Shown in pieces: positions 24,409-31,764 of a DNA stretch of 31,764 nt. A program made the position numbers and the translations under genes. The notes beneath the pieces were generated by a model that was given only the letters and a program-made list of their open reading frames with translations, had not been told where the DNA came from and did no database searches. This stretch comes from Pseudomonadota bacterium (GTDB taxonomy: Bacteria; Pseudomonadota; Alphaproteobacteria; Azospirillales; Azospirillaceae): the NCBI GenBank assembly GCA_023411035.1, contig JAEYPE010000208.1, positions 1 to 31,764 of the forward strand, in the 5' to 3' direction. Within the stretch, counting starts at the first letter, position 1. Every line of letters begins with the position of its first letter.

Positions 24409-25527
24409 GTGCCGCGCGCAGGAGCCTATCCCCGCCTTTCCCCCGAAGACCCCGCCGGCCATCCGCCCAGCCGCCGCCGTATCCTGGCCGGTATGGTGGG
24501 GGCCGGGGCCGCGGGGGCCGCTCTGCTGGGGCTGCTGCCGCGGGGTGTGTGGGCGCAGGACATCCGCTATTTCCGGATCGGCACGGGCACCACGTCGGGC
24601 ACCTATTTCCCGATCGGCGGGCTGATCGCCAACGCCATCTCCAACCCGCCCGGCTCCCGCCCCTGCGACCGCGGGGGAAGCTGCGGCGTGCCGGGGCTGA
24701 TCGCGGTGGCGCAGGCGACGCTCGGCTCCGTTGAGAACATCGAGCTGCTGCGCTCCGGCGCGGTGGAGGCCGGGATGTCCCAGGCCGACATCGCCTATTG
24801 GGCCTACACCGGCACCGGCATCTTCCACGGCAAGGCGCCCTTCGAAGGGCTGCGCTCCATCGGGATGCTCTATGCGGAGGCGGTCCAACTCGTCGTGCGC
24901 GCCGACAGCGACCTGCACAGCGTGGCCGACCTGAAAGGCAAGGCCGTCTCGCTGGGAGAGGAGGGGTCCGGCGTGCTGGTGGAGGCGCGGACGATCCTCG
25001 ACGCCTTCGGCGTGAAGGAGGCGGAGCTGCGCCCCCCGACCTATCTGAAGCCCGGCACCGCGGCGGACCGGCTGGCCAAGAAGGAACTGGACGCCTTCTT
25101 CATGGTCGGCGGCTTCCCGGTTGCGGCGGTCAGCGACGTGGCGAACCGCGAGCCGATCCGCCTGATCCCGCTGGACGGCGAAACGGCCGACCGGCTGCGC
25201 GCCAGCCAGCGCTTCTACCTGACCCTGACCATCCCCGCCGAGACCTATCCCGGCGTGCCCGACACGCGAACGCTCGGCGTGGGGGCGGAACTGCTGGTCC
25301 GCGCCGACCGCGACCCCGGCCTGATCTACGGCGTCACCAAGGCCCTGTGGCACGAGAACACCCGCCGCCTGCTGATCGAAGGCCACCCCAAGGGGCGCAG
25401 CTTCGACGCCACGCGGGCGGTCGCCAACGTCTCCGTCCCGCTGCATCCGGGGGCCGAGCGCTACTACCGCGAGGTCGGGCTGATCGGCAACGCCGCCAAC
25501 GAACCGACGGCGGGGCCGATGCCCTGA
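24409..25527 (+). CDS. TAXI-family TRAP solute-binding protein
   Basis: The product is 372 aa from GTG 24409, which has AGGTGG eight bases upstream. The frame is open to a TTG at 24298, and a GTG at 24397 is also possible. A twin-arginine-like signal (SRRRILAGMVGAGAAGAALLGLLPRGVWA) precedes the mature protein. Mature family marks are RIGTGTTSGTYFPIGGLIANAIS, IELLRSGAVEAGMSQADIAYWAYTG and KGKAVSLGEEGSGVLVEA. TAXI receptors bind organic acids in the periplasm and deliver them to TRAP permeases. No dctQ/dctM-type permease gene is adjacent, so it is an orphan receptor. The three-residue CDRGGSC cysteine pair (about 85-91) may form a disulfide. Confidence 0.9.
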   Translation: MPRAGAYPRLSPEDPAGHPPSRRRILAGMVGAGAAGAALLGLLPRGVWAQDIRYFRIGTGTTSGTYFPIGGLIANAISNPPGSRPCDRGGSCGVPGLIAVAQATLGSVENIELLRSGAVEAGMSQADIAYWAYTGTGIFHGKAPFEGLRSIGMLYAEAVQLVVRADSDLHSVADLKGKAVSLGEEGSGVLVEARTILDAFGVKEAELRPPTYLKPGTAADRLAKKELDAFFMVGGFPVAAVSDVANREPIRLIPLDGETADRLRASQRFYLTLTIPAETYPGVPDTRTLGVGAELLVRADRDPGLIYGVTKALWHENTRRLLIEGHPKGRSFDATRAVANVSVPLHPGAERYYREVGLIGNAANEPTAGPMP

Positions 25528-25540
25528 CCCGTTCTCCCGG

Positions 25541-26200
25541 TCAGATGGTCCGCTCGTCCGCGTAGATGTCCCAGGGCTCGGCCTTGGCGGCGTCCACCCA
25601 TTCCTTCATGGCCGGCAGGTCCATCACGGCCTGCGCGTAGTCGCCGCAAAGCCCGTCCATCTCGACCCCGTAGGTGAGGAAGCGCGTCACCACCGGCGCG
25701 TACATGGCGTCGGCGATGGAAAAGCCTCCGAACAGGAAGGGGCCGCCCGCCCCGAAGCGGGCGCGCGCGTCGCGCCACAGGGCGAAGATGCGGGCGATGT
25801 CGGCCTCGCTTCCGGCGTTGCGGCCCACGCCGGGGCGGAACGCCTTCAGGTCCATGGACATGTGGGTGCGCAGGGCGGCGAATCCCGAATGCATCTCCGC
25901 CGAGACCGACCGCGCCACCGCGCGGGCGTGGGCGTCCGCCGGCCAGAGCGCCGCGCCGGGGAAGGTTTCCGCCAGATACTCGCAGATCGCCAGCGAATCC
26001 CAGATCACCCGGTCGCCGTGCCGCAGGCAGGGCACCCGGCCCGTGGGCGAATGTTCCCGGATGCGGGCCGCGGTGCCGGGCTCGCGCAACGGGATCACGA
26101 TCTCCCGGAACGGCTGGCCGGTCCGCTTCAGCGCCAGCCAGGGCCGCAAGGACCAGGAGGAGAAAGCCTTGTTGCCGATGACCAGCGTCAGGTCGCTCAT
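25541..26200 (-). CDS. Glutathione S-transferase family protein
   Basis: The product is 219 aa from ATG 26200 (MSDLTLVIGNKAFSSWSLRP). The frame is open to 26305, but those 35 residues lie before the conserved first strand. The thioredoxin-like domain has FSSWSLRPWLALKRTG with the catalytic Ser region, HSPTGRVPCLRHGD with the cis-Pro loop, and WDSLAICEYLAETFP with the glutathione gamma-glutamyl site. The C-domain includes SVSAEMHSGFAALR and FSIADAMYAPVVTRFLTYG. It resembles the zeta/maleylacetoacetate isomerase-like subgroup, but its substrate is unknown. It converges on the TAXI receptor gene with a 13-bp gap and is divergent from the aminopeptidase gene. Confidence 0.92.
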   Translation of the reverse strand: MSDLTLVIGNKAFSSWSLRPWLALKRTGQPFREIVIPLREPGTAARIREHSPTGRVPCLRHGDRVIWDSLAICEYLAETFPGAALWPADAHARAVARSVSAEMHSGFAALRTHMSMDLKAFRPGVGRNAGSEADIARIFALWRDARARFGAGGPFLFGGFSIADAMYAPVVTRFLTYGVEMDGLCGDYAQAVMDLPAMKEWVDAAKAEPWDIYADERTI

Positions 26201-26349
26201 GAATGCACCTCGGTCGCGAAGGGAAGGGGCGAAGCATGCCTGCCCCGCGCCCTTGCGGCAAGCCGCCCCGCAATCCCTCTTTTCAGGGGCGCCCCGCCGC
26301 GCCATCCTTTTGGTCTGGATTCCGTTTTCGACGAAGAAGGACGCCCGTC

Positions 26350-27738
26350 TTGCTCGCCACCCTGCTCGTCACGGCCGGCACCGGCACCGTGACCATCACC
26401 CCGCTGACCAAGGCCGGCCTTTCCACATGGCTGGAGAGCCAGCCGCCCGCCACCGCGGCCTGGGTGAAGGCCGTGAACTTCACGGCGGAGGCCGGCGCCA
26501 CCGCTTTCCTGCCGGGTGAGGGCGGGGCCGTCGCCCGCGTGCTGGCCGGCGTGTCGGCGCTGGACGACCTGTGGGGCCTCGCCGGACTGCCCGCCAGCCT
26601 GCCGCCGGGGAACTACCGGCTGGACGGGGCGGTGGACGCCGCCCTCGACCGCCGCGCCGCCACCCGCCTGGCGCTGGGCTGGGCGCTCGGCAGCTACCGT
26701 TTCGGGCGCTACAAGGCGTCGGACAAGGGCTTCGCCAACCTCATCTGGCCGAAGCACGCCGACCAGGGCGAGGTGCAGCGCACCGCCACCGCGACCTATC
26801 TGCTGCGCGACCTCGTGAACACCCCGGCCAACGACCTCGGCCCGGCGGAGCTGGCCGCCGCCGCCGCCGCCCTGGCCGAGGAGTTCGAGGCCGGGCTGAG
26901 CGTGATCGTCGGCGACGAACTGCTGGACCGCGACTATCCGGCCATCCACGCCGTGGGCCGCGCCAGCCCGCGGGCGCCGCGGCTGATCGATCTGCGCTGG
27001 GGCAACCCGATGCACCCGAAGGTGACCGTCGTCGGCAAGGGCGTCTGCTTCGACAGCGGCGGTCTGGACATCAAGCCGTCGTCGGGCATGCTGCTGATGA
27101 AGAAGGACATGGGCGGTGCGGCGCACGCGCTGGCGCTGGCCCGCATGGTGATGATGGCGGGGCTGCCGGTGCGGCTGCGCGTGCTGGTGCCGGCGGTGGA
27201 GAACGTCATCTCCGGCAACGCCTTCAAGCCGATGGACGTGTTGAAGACGCGCAAGGGCCTGACCGTGGAGGTCGGCAACACCGACGCCGAGGGCCGGCTG
27301 ATCCTGTGCGACGCGCTGGCCGAGGCGGATTCGGAGAAGCCCGCCCTGCTGATCGACTTCGCCACCCTGACCGGCGCCGCCCGCGTCGCGCTGGGGCCGG
27401 ACCTGCCCGCGCTGTTCGCCAACGACGACACGCTGGCCGACGATCTGCTGGCCGCCGGGCAGGAGCAGAACGACCCGCTGTGGCGCCTGCCGCTGTGGGC
27501 GCCCTACCGCAAGGGGCTGGACAGCAAGGTGGCCGACCTCAACAACGTGACCAGCAACGGCATGGCCGGGGCGATCACCGCGGGGCTGTTCCTTCAGGAG
27601 TTCGTGTCGAAGGACACCCCCTGGGCGCATCTGGACACCTTCGCCTGGAACAGCGCCGCCCGTCCGGGCCGCCCGGAAGGCGGCGAGGCGCTGGGCCTGC
27701 GCGCCGCCTACGCCGTCATCGCCAAGCGCTTCGGGTGA
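26350..27738 (+). CDS. M17 leucyl aminopeptidase family protein
   Basis: The product is about 462 aa from TTG 26350, which has GAAGAAGGA some eight bases upstream. The frame is open to 26203, but that overlaps the divergent GST start. The C-terminal catalytic domain carries the two-metal site: VVGKGVCFDSGGLDIKP (Lys230, Asp235), MKKDMGGAA (Asp253) and the hallmark NTDAEGRL (310-317, with Asp312, Glu314 and Arg316). These residues remove N-terminal hydrophobic amino acids from peptides in the cytosol. The N-terminal macro-like domain is short and divergent, as in the PepB-like alphaproteobacterial branch. It is followed by fliG after 143 bp. A CCCCCGCG/CGCGGGGG hairpin (27778-27798) lies between them, without a U-run. 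Confidence 0.92.
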   Translation: MLATLLVTAGTGTVTITPLTKAGLSTWLESQPPATAAWVKAVNFTAEAGATAFLPGEGGAVARVLAGVSALDDLWGLAGLPASLPPGNYRLDGAVDAALDRRAATRLALGWALGSYRFGRYKASDKGFANLIWPKHADQGEVQRTATATYLLRDLVNTPANDLGPAELAAAAAALAEEFEAGLSVIVGDELLDRDYPAIHAVGRASPRAPRLIDLRWGNPMHPKVTVVGKGVCFDSGGLDIKPSSGMLLMKKDMGGAAHALALARMVMMAGLPVRLRVLVPAVENVISGNAFKPMDVLKTRKGLTVEVGNTDAEGRLILCDALAEADSEKPALLIDFATLTGAARVALGPDLPALFANDDTLADDLLAAGQEQNDPLWRLPLWAPYRKGLDSKVADLNNVTSNGMAGAITAGLFLQEFVSKDTPWAHLDTFAWNSAARPGRPEGGEALGLRAAYAVIAKRFG

Positions 27739-27761
27739 TCGGGCGGTCCGACATCCAGCAT

Positions 27762-27769
27762 ATGGTTAA
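27762..27769. promoter_or_regulatory. Possible CtrA half-site before fliG
   Basis: ATGGTTAA is the reverse complement of TTAACCAT, the CtrA half-site known from alphaproteobacteria. It lies 113 bp upstream of the fliG start in an AT-rich patch (TATGGTTAAAATT), just past the aminopeptidase stop. CtrA control of flagellar genes is established in related bacteria. An 8-bp match alone is weak. Confidence 0.25.
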
Positions 27770-27881
27770 AATTGTCGCCCCCGCGCGCGTCGCGGGGGTG
27801 GCGTGGCGATTCGGAAAGGATTAAAACCTTCGGGTCCGACCGGTGGATTCGAATGCCGGTCGAGTTCTTGGAGGCGGATTC

Positions 27882-28904
27882 ATGGCGCTGAAGGTTCGTG
27901 AGGACTATCGCACCCTCACCGGTCCGGAGAAGGCGGCCATCCTGATGCTGGCGCTGGGCGAGGATCATTCGTCCAGGCTTTTCGCGATGATGGACGACGA
28001 GGAGATCAAGGAGCTGTCGCAGGTCATGGCGAACCTGGGCACCGTCTCCGCCAACCTGATCGAGCGCCTGTTCGTCGAATTCGCGGAGCAAATGTCGGCC
28101 ACCGGCTCGCTGGTCGGCTCCTTCGACTCCACCGAACGCCTGCTGCTGAAGACGCTGCCCAAGGACAAGGTCGACACCATCATGGAGGAGATCCGCGGTC
28201 CCGCGGGTCGCACCATGTGGGACAAGCTGGCCAACGTCAACGAATCGGTCCTGTCCAACTATCTGAAGAACGAATACCCGCAGACCGTCGCGGTGGTTCT
28301 GTCCAAGATCCGCCCGGAACACGCGGGCCGGGTGCTGACCCAACTTCCGGAGAGCTTCGCGATGGAGGTCATCATGCGCATGCTGCGCATGGAGGCCGTG
28401 CAGAAGGAGGTTCTGGACGACGTGGAGCGCACGCTGCGCACCGAGTTCATGACCAACCTCGCCCGCACCAGCCGCCGCGACAGCCACGAGATGCTGGCGG
28501 AAATCTTCAACGGCCTGGACCGCACGACCGAGCACCGCTTCATGGCCGCCCTGGAGGAACGCAACCGCGACAGCGCCGAGCGCATCAAGTCGCTGATGTT
28601 CACCTTCGAGGATCTGTCGAAGCTCGACCCCTCCGGCGTCCAGGCCCTGCTGCGCAGCGTGGACAAGCAGAAGCTCGCCACCGCCCTGAAGGGCGCGTCG
28701 GAGACGCTGAAGGACCTGTTCTTCTCCAACATGTCCGAACGCGCCGCGAAGATCCTGCGCGAAGACATGGCCGCCATGGGTCCCGTCCGTGTCCGCGAGG
28801 TGGACGAATCCCAGATGTACATGGTCCAGCTCGCGAAGGACTTGGCGGCCCGCGGCGAAATCGTCATCTCCGAAGGCAGCGGCGAGAACGAGTTGATTTA
28901 CTGA
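27882..28904 (+). CDS. fliG: Flagellar motor switch protein FliG
   Basis: The product is 340 aa, close to the usual FliG length. The start ATG 27882 has GGAGG seven bases upstream. The N-terminal domain opens LTGPEKAAILMLALGED. The middle domain contains the EYPQTVAVVLSKIRPEHAGRVLTQLPE segment (about 136-162). The C-terminal torque-generating domain includes IKSLMFTFEDLSKLDPSGVQALLRSVDKQKLATALKGAS, with the charged residues that face MotA. FliG forms the upper ring of the rotor switch complex. No other flagellar gene is in the window; fliG sits between a peptidase and a MarR gene, so it is either an isolated or an extra copy. Confidence 0.95.
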   Translation: MALKVREDYRTLTGPEKAAILMLALGEDHSSRLFAMMDDEEIKELSQVMANLGTVSANLIERLFVEFAEQMSATGSLVGSFDSTERLLLKTLPKDKVDTIMEEIRGPAGRTMWDKLANVNESVLSNYLKNEYPQTVAVVLSKIRPEHAGRVLTQLPESFAMEVIMRMLRMEAVQKEVLDDVERTLRTEFMTNLARTSRRDSHEMLAEIFNGLDRTTEHRFMAALEERNRDSAERIKSLMFTFEDLSKLDPSGVQALLRSVDKQKLATALKGASETLKDLFFSNMSERAAKILREDMAAMGPVRVREVDESQMYMVQLAKDLAARGEIVISEGSGENELIY

Positions 28905-29062
28905 CCGGCTCCCCGGCATTCCCATCCTTCCGCGACGAACTGACCGATCGATCCGGTTGCGAAACGCTTGCCTGTTCGGGCCGGGTTGAGGGACACTCGG
29001 TCGCCGCGCGCTCCGGGGGCGGGGGCCTTTGGGGGCAAGGGACGCGGTACGCGGGGGGAAGC

Positions 29063-29512
29063 ATGGCACGGAACCTGAAAGCGCTCGGCCTGTGGCGGAC
29101 GGCTCTGATCGCCAGCGTCCGGCAGGACGGGCCGGATCTGTCGGCGCGCCAGATGGCGATCATGCTCCAGGTCTATCTGACGGATCCGCCGCACACCGTG
29201 CGCGGGCTGGCGGCGACGCTGAACATCTCCAAACCCGCGGTGACCCGCGCGCTCGACCGGCTGTCGCTGCTGGGCTTCATCAAGCGCAAGCGCGATGCGG
29301 AGGACAAGCGCAGCGTGCTCGTCCAGCGCACCGTGAAGGGCAGCGTCTTCCTGTCCGACTTCGCCGAACTGGTCGTCGCGGCGGGCGCCGTGGCGCCGGA
29401 GGACATGGCCGTCATCCGCGTCGAGGAGGACATGGCCGCCGCCGCCAAGGCGCGGCTGGAGGCGCAGCTCAACGCCTCCAGCGCACGGGCGGTGCCGAGC
29501 GAGGCCGCTTGA
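29063..29512 (+). CDS. MarR-family transcriptional regulator
   Basis: The product is 149 aa. The start ATG 29063 has GGGGGGAA immediately upstream. The frame is open far upstream, but that overlaps fliG in another frame. The winged helix-turn-helix is clear: VRGLAATLNISKPAVTRALDRLSLLGFIKRKRDAEDKRSVLVQRTVKG (about 47-95), with the DxRS-like wing. Flanking helices provide dimerisation. MarR proteins typically repress stress, efflux or catabolic genes and release DNA on binding a small molecule. The ligand and targets are unknown. The stop codon lies in a 14-bp tandem repeat shared with the 3' end of the convergent dehydrogenase gene. Confidence 0.88.
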   Translation: MARNLKALGLWRTALIASVRQDGPDLSARQMAIMLQVYLTDPPHTVRGLAATLNISKPAVTRALDRLSLLGFIKRKRDAEDKRSVLVQRTVKGSVFLSDFAELVVAAGAVAPEDMAVIRVEEDMAAAAKARLEAQLNASSARAVPSEAA

Positions 29513-29537
29513 CAACCCCGGTCTGATAACCCCGGTC
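29510..29537. repeat. 14-bp tandem repeat at convergent 3' ends
   Basis: TGACAACCCCGGTC (29510-29523) is followed by TGATAACCCCGGTC (29524-29537), with a further degraded TAATAGCCCTGG copy. The first copy contains the MarR stop codon and the last carries the ghrA stop. It looks like local duplication by slippage. Confidence 0.6.
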
Positions 29538-30463
29538 TAATAGCCCTGGCTGCGGTCCACGAGGTTCGGCAGCGGGCGCCCTTCGCGGAAGGCGGTGACC
29601 GCCTCCGCCACCACCGCGGCGGAGCGCGACGGGTGGGTGATGGCGGCGACGTGCGGCGTCACATGGACCTTCGGGTGGCTCCAGAAGGGATGGCCGGCGG
29701 GCAGGGGTTCCTCCACGAACACGTCCAGGCTGGCCCCGGCGATGTGCCCGCTCTCCAGCGCCTCCAGAAGATCGTCCTCCACCAGATGCCCGCCGCGCGC
29801 GGCGTTGACGACCACCGCCCCCTTGGGCAGCGCGGCGAACAGCTTGCGGTTCAGGATGCCGCGCGTCTCCGCCGTCAGCGGCAGCAGGCAGACCAGCAGG
29901 TCGCACTGCCCCAGCATGGCCGCCAGCCCGTCGGCGCCGGAGAAGCTCTCCACTCCCGCCAGAGTCTTCGGCGTCCGGCTCCAGCCCAGCACGCGGTAGT
30001 CCATGCTCAGCAGCGTCTTAGCGGAGGCCATGCCCAGTTCGCCCAGGCCGAGGATGCCGACGCTCACCTCCGACGCCGGACGGTGGTCCAGCGGCTCCCA
30101 CCGCCCGGCCTTCTGGAGCGCCTTGTACTCCTCCAGAAGCCGGTGCCAGCGCAGCACCTGGAGCGCCACATAGCCGGCCATGTCCACGGTCAGCCCTTCC
30201 GACACCATGCGGACCAGCGGCACGTCCGGCAGGGTGGGATCGAGCAGCAGCGATTCGACCCCCGCCCCCAGCGAAACGATCAGCTTCAGGTTCGGCAGGC
30301 TGGCGAGCAGGCCGTGCGGCGGCTTCCACACCAGCGCCATCTCGATGTCCGCCGGATCCCCCATCTCGGGCCAGACCCGCACTTCCAGGCCGGGCAGGCG
30401 GGCGTCCAGCTCGCTCAGCCAGCGGTCGGACCGGTCGGTGGTGGAGCAGAAAAGCAGCGTCAC
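29537..30463 (-). CDS. ghrA: Glyoxylate/hydroxypyruvate reductase A-like
   Basis: The product is 308 aa from GTG 30463 (AGGGG eight bases upstream); the longer frame to 30715 is antisense to the next gene. It is a D-isomer-specific 2-hydroxyacid dehydrogenase. The NAD(P)-binding Rossmann loop GILGLGELGMASAKTL lies at about 136-151. The catalytic triad is Arg223 (NAARGGHLVEDD), Glu251 or Glu252 (DVFVEEPLPAGHPFW) and His271 (VTPHVAAITHP). Length and the GHPFW motif match the GhrA group, which reduces glyoxylate and hydroxypyruvate with NADPH in the cytosol. It is divergent from the pseudouridine synthase gene, with only 54 bp between starts. Confidence 0.9.
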   Translation of the reverse strand: MTLLFCSTTDRSDRWLSELDARLPGLEVRVWPEMGDPADIEMALVWKPPHGLLASLPNLKLIVSLGAGVESLLLDPTLPDVPLVRMVSEGLTVDMAGYVALQVLRWHRLLEEYKALQKAGRWEPLDHRPASEVSVGILGLGELGMASAKTLLSMDYRVLGWSRTPKTLAGVESFSGADGLAAMLGQCDLLVCLLPLTAETRGILNRKLFAALPKGAVVVNAARGGHLVEDDLLEALESGHIAGASLDVFVEEPLPAGHPFWSHPKVHVTPHVAAITHPSRSAAVVAEAVTAFREGRPLPNLVDRSQGY

Positions 30464-30517
30464 GGCGCAAACCCCTGTATTGTTTATCGTTCGTCGTCGA
30501 ACCCTTGCGAGCCAAAC

Positions 30518-31139
30518 GTGCCCCGTCTGATCCTGCTGAACAAGCCTTATGGCGTGCTGCCGCAATTCACCGATGAGCAAGGGCGCCCGACGCTGGCCGA
30601 CCATGTGCCGGTCAAGGGGGTCTACGCCGCCGGCCGGCTGGACCGCGACAGCGAAGGGTTGCTGGCGCTGAGCGACGACGGCGCGCTGATCGCGCGCATC
30701 GCGGCGCCGAAGCACAAGCTGCCCAAGACCTATTGGGTGCAGGTGGAAGGCATCCCGACCGATGAGGCTTTGCAGCGCCTGCGTGACGGGGTGGCGCTGA
30801 ACGACGGCCCGACCCTGCCCGCCGAGGCCCGCCGGATGGAGGAGCCGGAAAATCTCTGGCCGCGCGACCCGCCCGTGCGCTTCCGCGCCGCCATCCCGAC
30901 GAGCTGGATCGCGCTGACCCTGCGCGAAGGGCGGAACCGGCAGGTGCGCCGCATGACCGCCGCGGTGGGCTTCCCGACCCTGCGGCTGATCCGCTGGTCA
31001 ATCGGCGACTGGACGCTGGACGGTCTGGCGCCCGGCGAATGGCGGGAGGTGACGGTGCCGGGACGCGACTCCCCGAAGGCGCCGCCGGCCAGGGCGAAGG
31101 CGCCGCAGCCCAACGCGAAGGCGAAGCGCCCGCGCGGCG

Positions 31140-31165
<26 letters not shown>
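30518..31165 (+). CDS. RluE/RsuA-family pseudouridine synthase
   Basis: The product is 215 aa from GTG 30518, whose translation begins with the conserved RLILLNKPYGVLPQFTDE. The catalytic aspartate is Asp42 in AAGRLDRDSEGLLALSDDG. KHKLPKTYWVQVEG and LREGRNRQVRRMTAAVG (RNA-binding and active-site arginine region) complete the family pattern. There is no N-terminal S4 domain, which fits RluE (a 23S rRNA uridine) better than RsuA or RluB. The last 35 residues are a Lys/Ala/Pro/Arg tail of low complexity. The 3' end overlaps the convergent ABC ATPase gene by 26 bp, inside that basic tail. Confidence 0.9.

Positions 31166-31764
<599 letters not shown>

Noticed and set aside
27846..27870. GGATTCGAATGCC resembles a tRNA T-arm.
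   Set aside because: No acceptor stem, anticodon arm or CCA end can be folded around it, and it lies in the fliG leader.

Overview
The window is about 31.8 kb of very GC-rich DNA (roughly two thirds G+C) from a bacterial chromosome or chromid. The content points to an alphaproteobacterium, most likely Rhodospirillales and Azospirillum-like. The indicators are LexA boxes of the alphaproteobacterial type (GAAC-N7-GAAC), a split imuA / imuB-dnaE2 mutasome, a TTGAC-N4-GTCAA box in front of hemN, a DUF4112 protein, a Tim44-domain protein and an isolated fliG. The genus is an inference from gene content; no 16S or marker RNA is present.

Layout. 1-1.4 kb: two divergent hypothetical genes. 1.4-1.9 kb: a gene-free stretch with five back-to-back hairpins ending in a U-run, a candidate small RNA on the minus strand, followed by the terminator of a LysR regulator gene (1.9-2.8 kb). 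3.2-5.8 kb: an 81-aa conserved hypothetical, a DHA2-type MFS exporter and a crotonase lacking both canonical glutamates. 5.9-9.5 kb: a peptide-type ABC importer operon (binding protein and two permeases) without ATPase genes. 9.5-13.4 kb (minus strand): a PrcB-like lipoprotein, a glutathione S-transferase, hemN with an FNR-type box, an unknown protein and a DUF4112 protein. 13.9-15.4 kb (plus strand): a small cysteine-rich protein and a Tim44-like membrane protein preceded by a 15-codon ORF whose stop overlaps its start (ATGA).

15.5-23.0 kb is the most distinctive part. It holds a LexA-regulated error-prone translesion synthesis system broken into two units. imuA (plus strand) has its own LexA box. 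imuB-dnaE2 (minus strand) has a second box and converges on imuA. Between them sit a tiny hypothetical gene, a DTW-domain tRNA modification gene and a tyrosine/dual-specificity phosphatase gene. imuB carries an in-frame insertion of a three-hairpin palindromic repeat.

23.1-31.8 kb: a proline-rich lipoprotein, a HupE/UreJ membrane protein, a TAXI-type TRAP solute receptor, a second glutathione S-transferase, an M17 leucyl aminopeptidase, fliG, a MarR regulator, a GhrA-type hydroxyacid dehydrogenase, a RluE/RsuA-family pseudouridine synthase, and the 3' end of an oligopeptide-type ABC ATPase gene cut by the window edge.

Most of the window is ordinary core genome. The parts worth a second look are the structured RNA candidate at 1454-1670, the coupled leader ORF in front of the Tim44-like gene, the split SOS mutasome, the palindromic element inside imuB, and a recurring pattern of short in-frame tandem duplications (mostly 12 bp).
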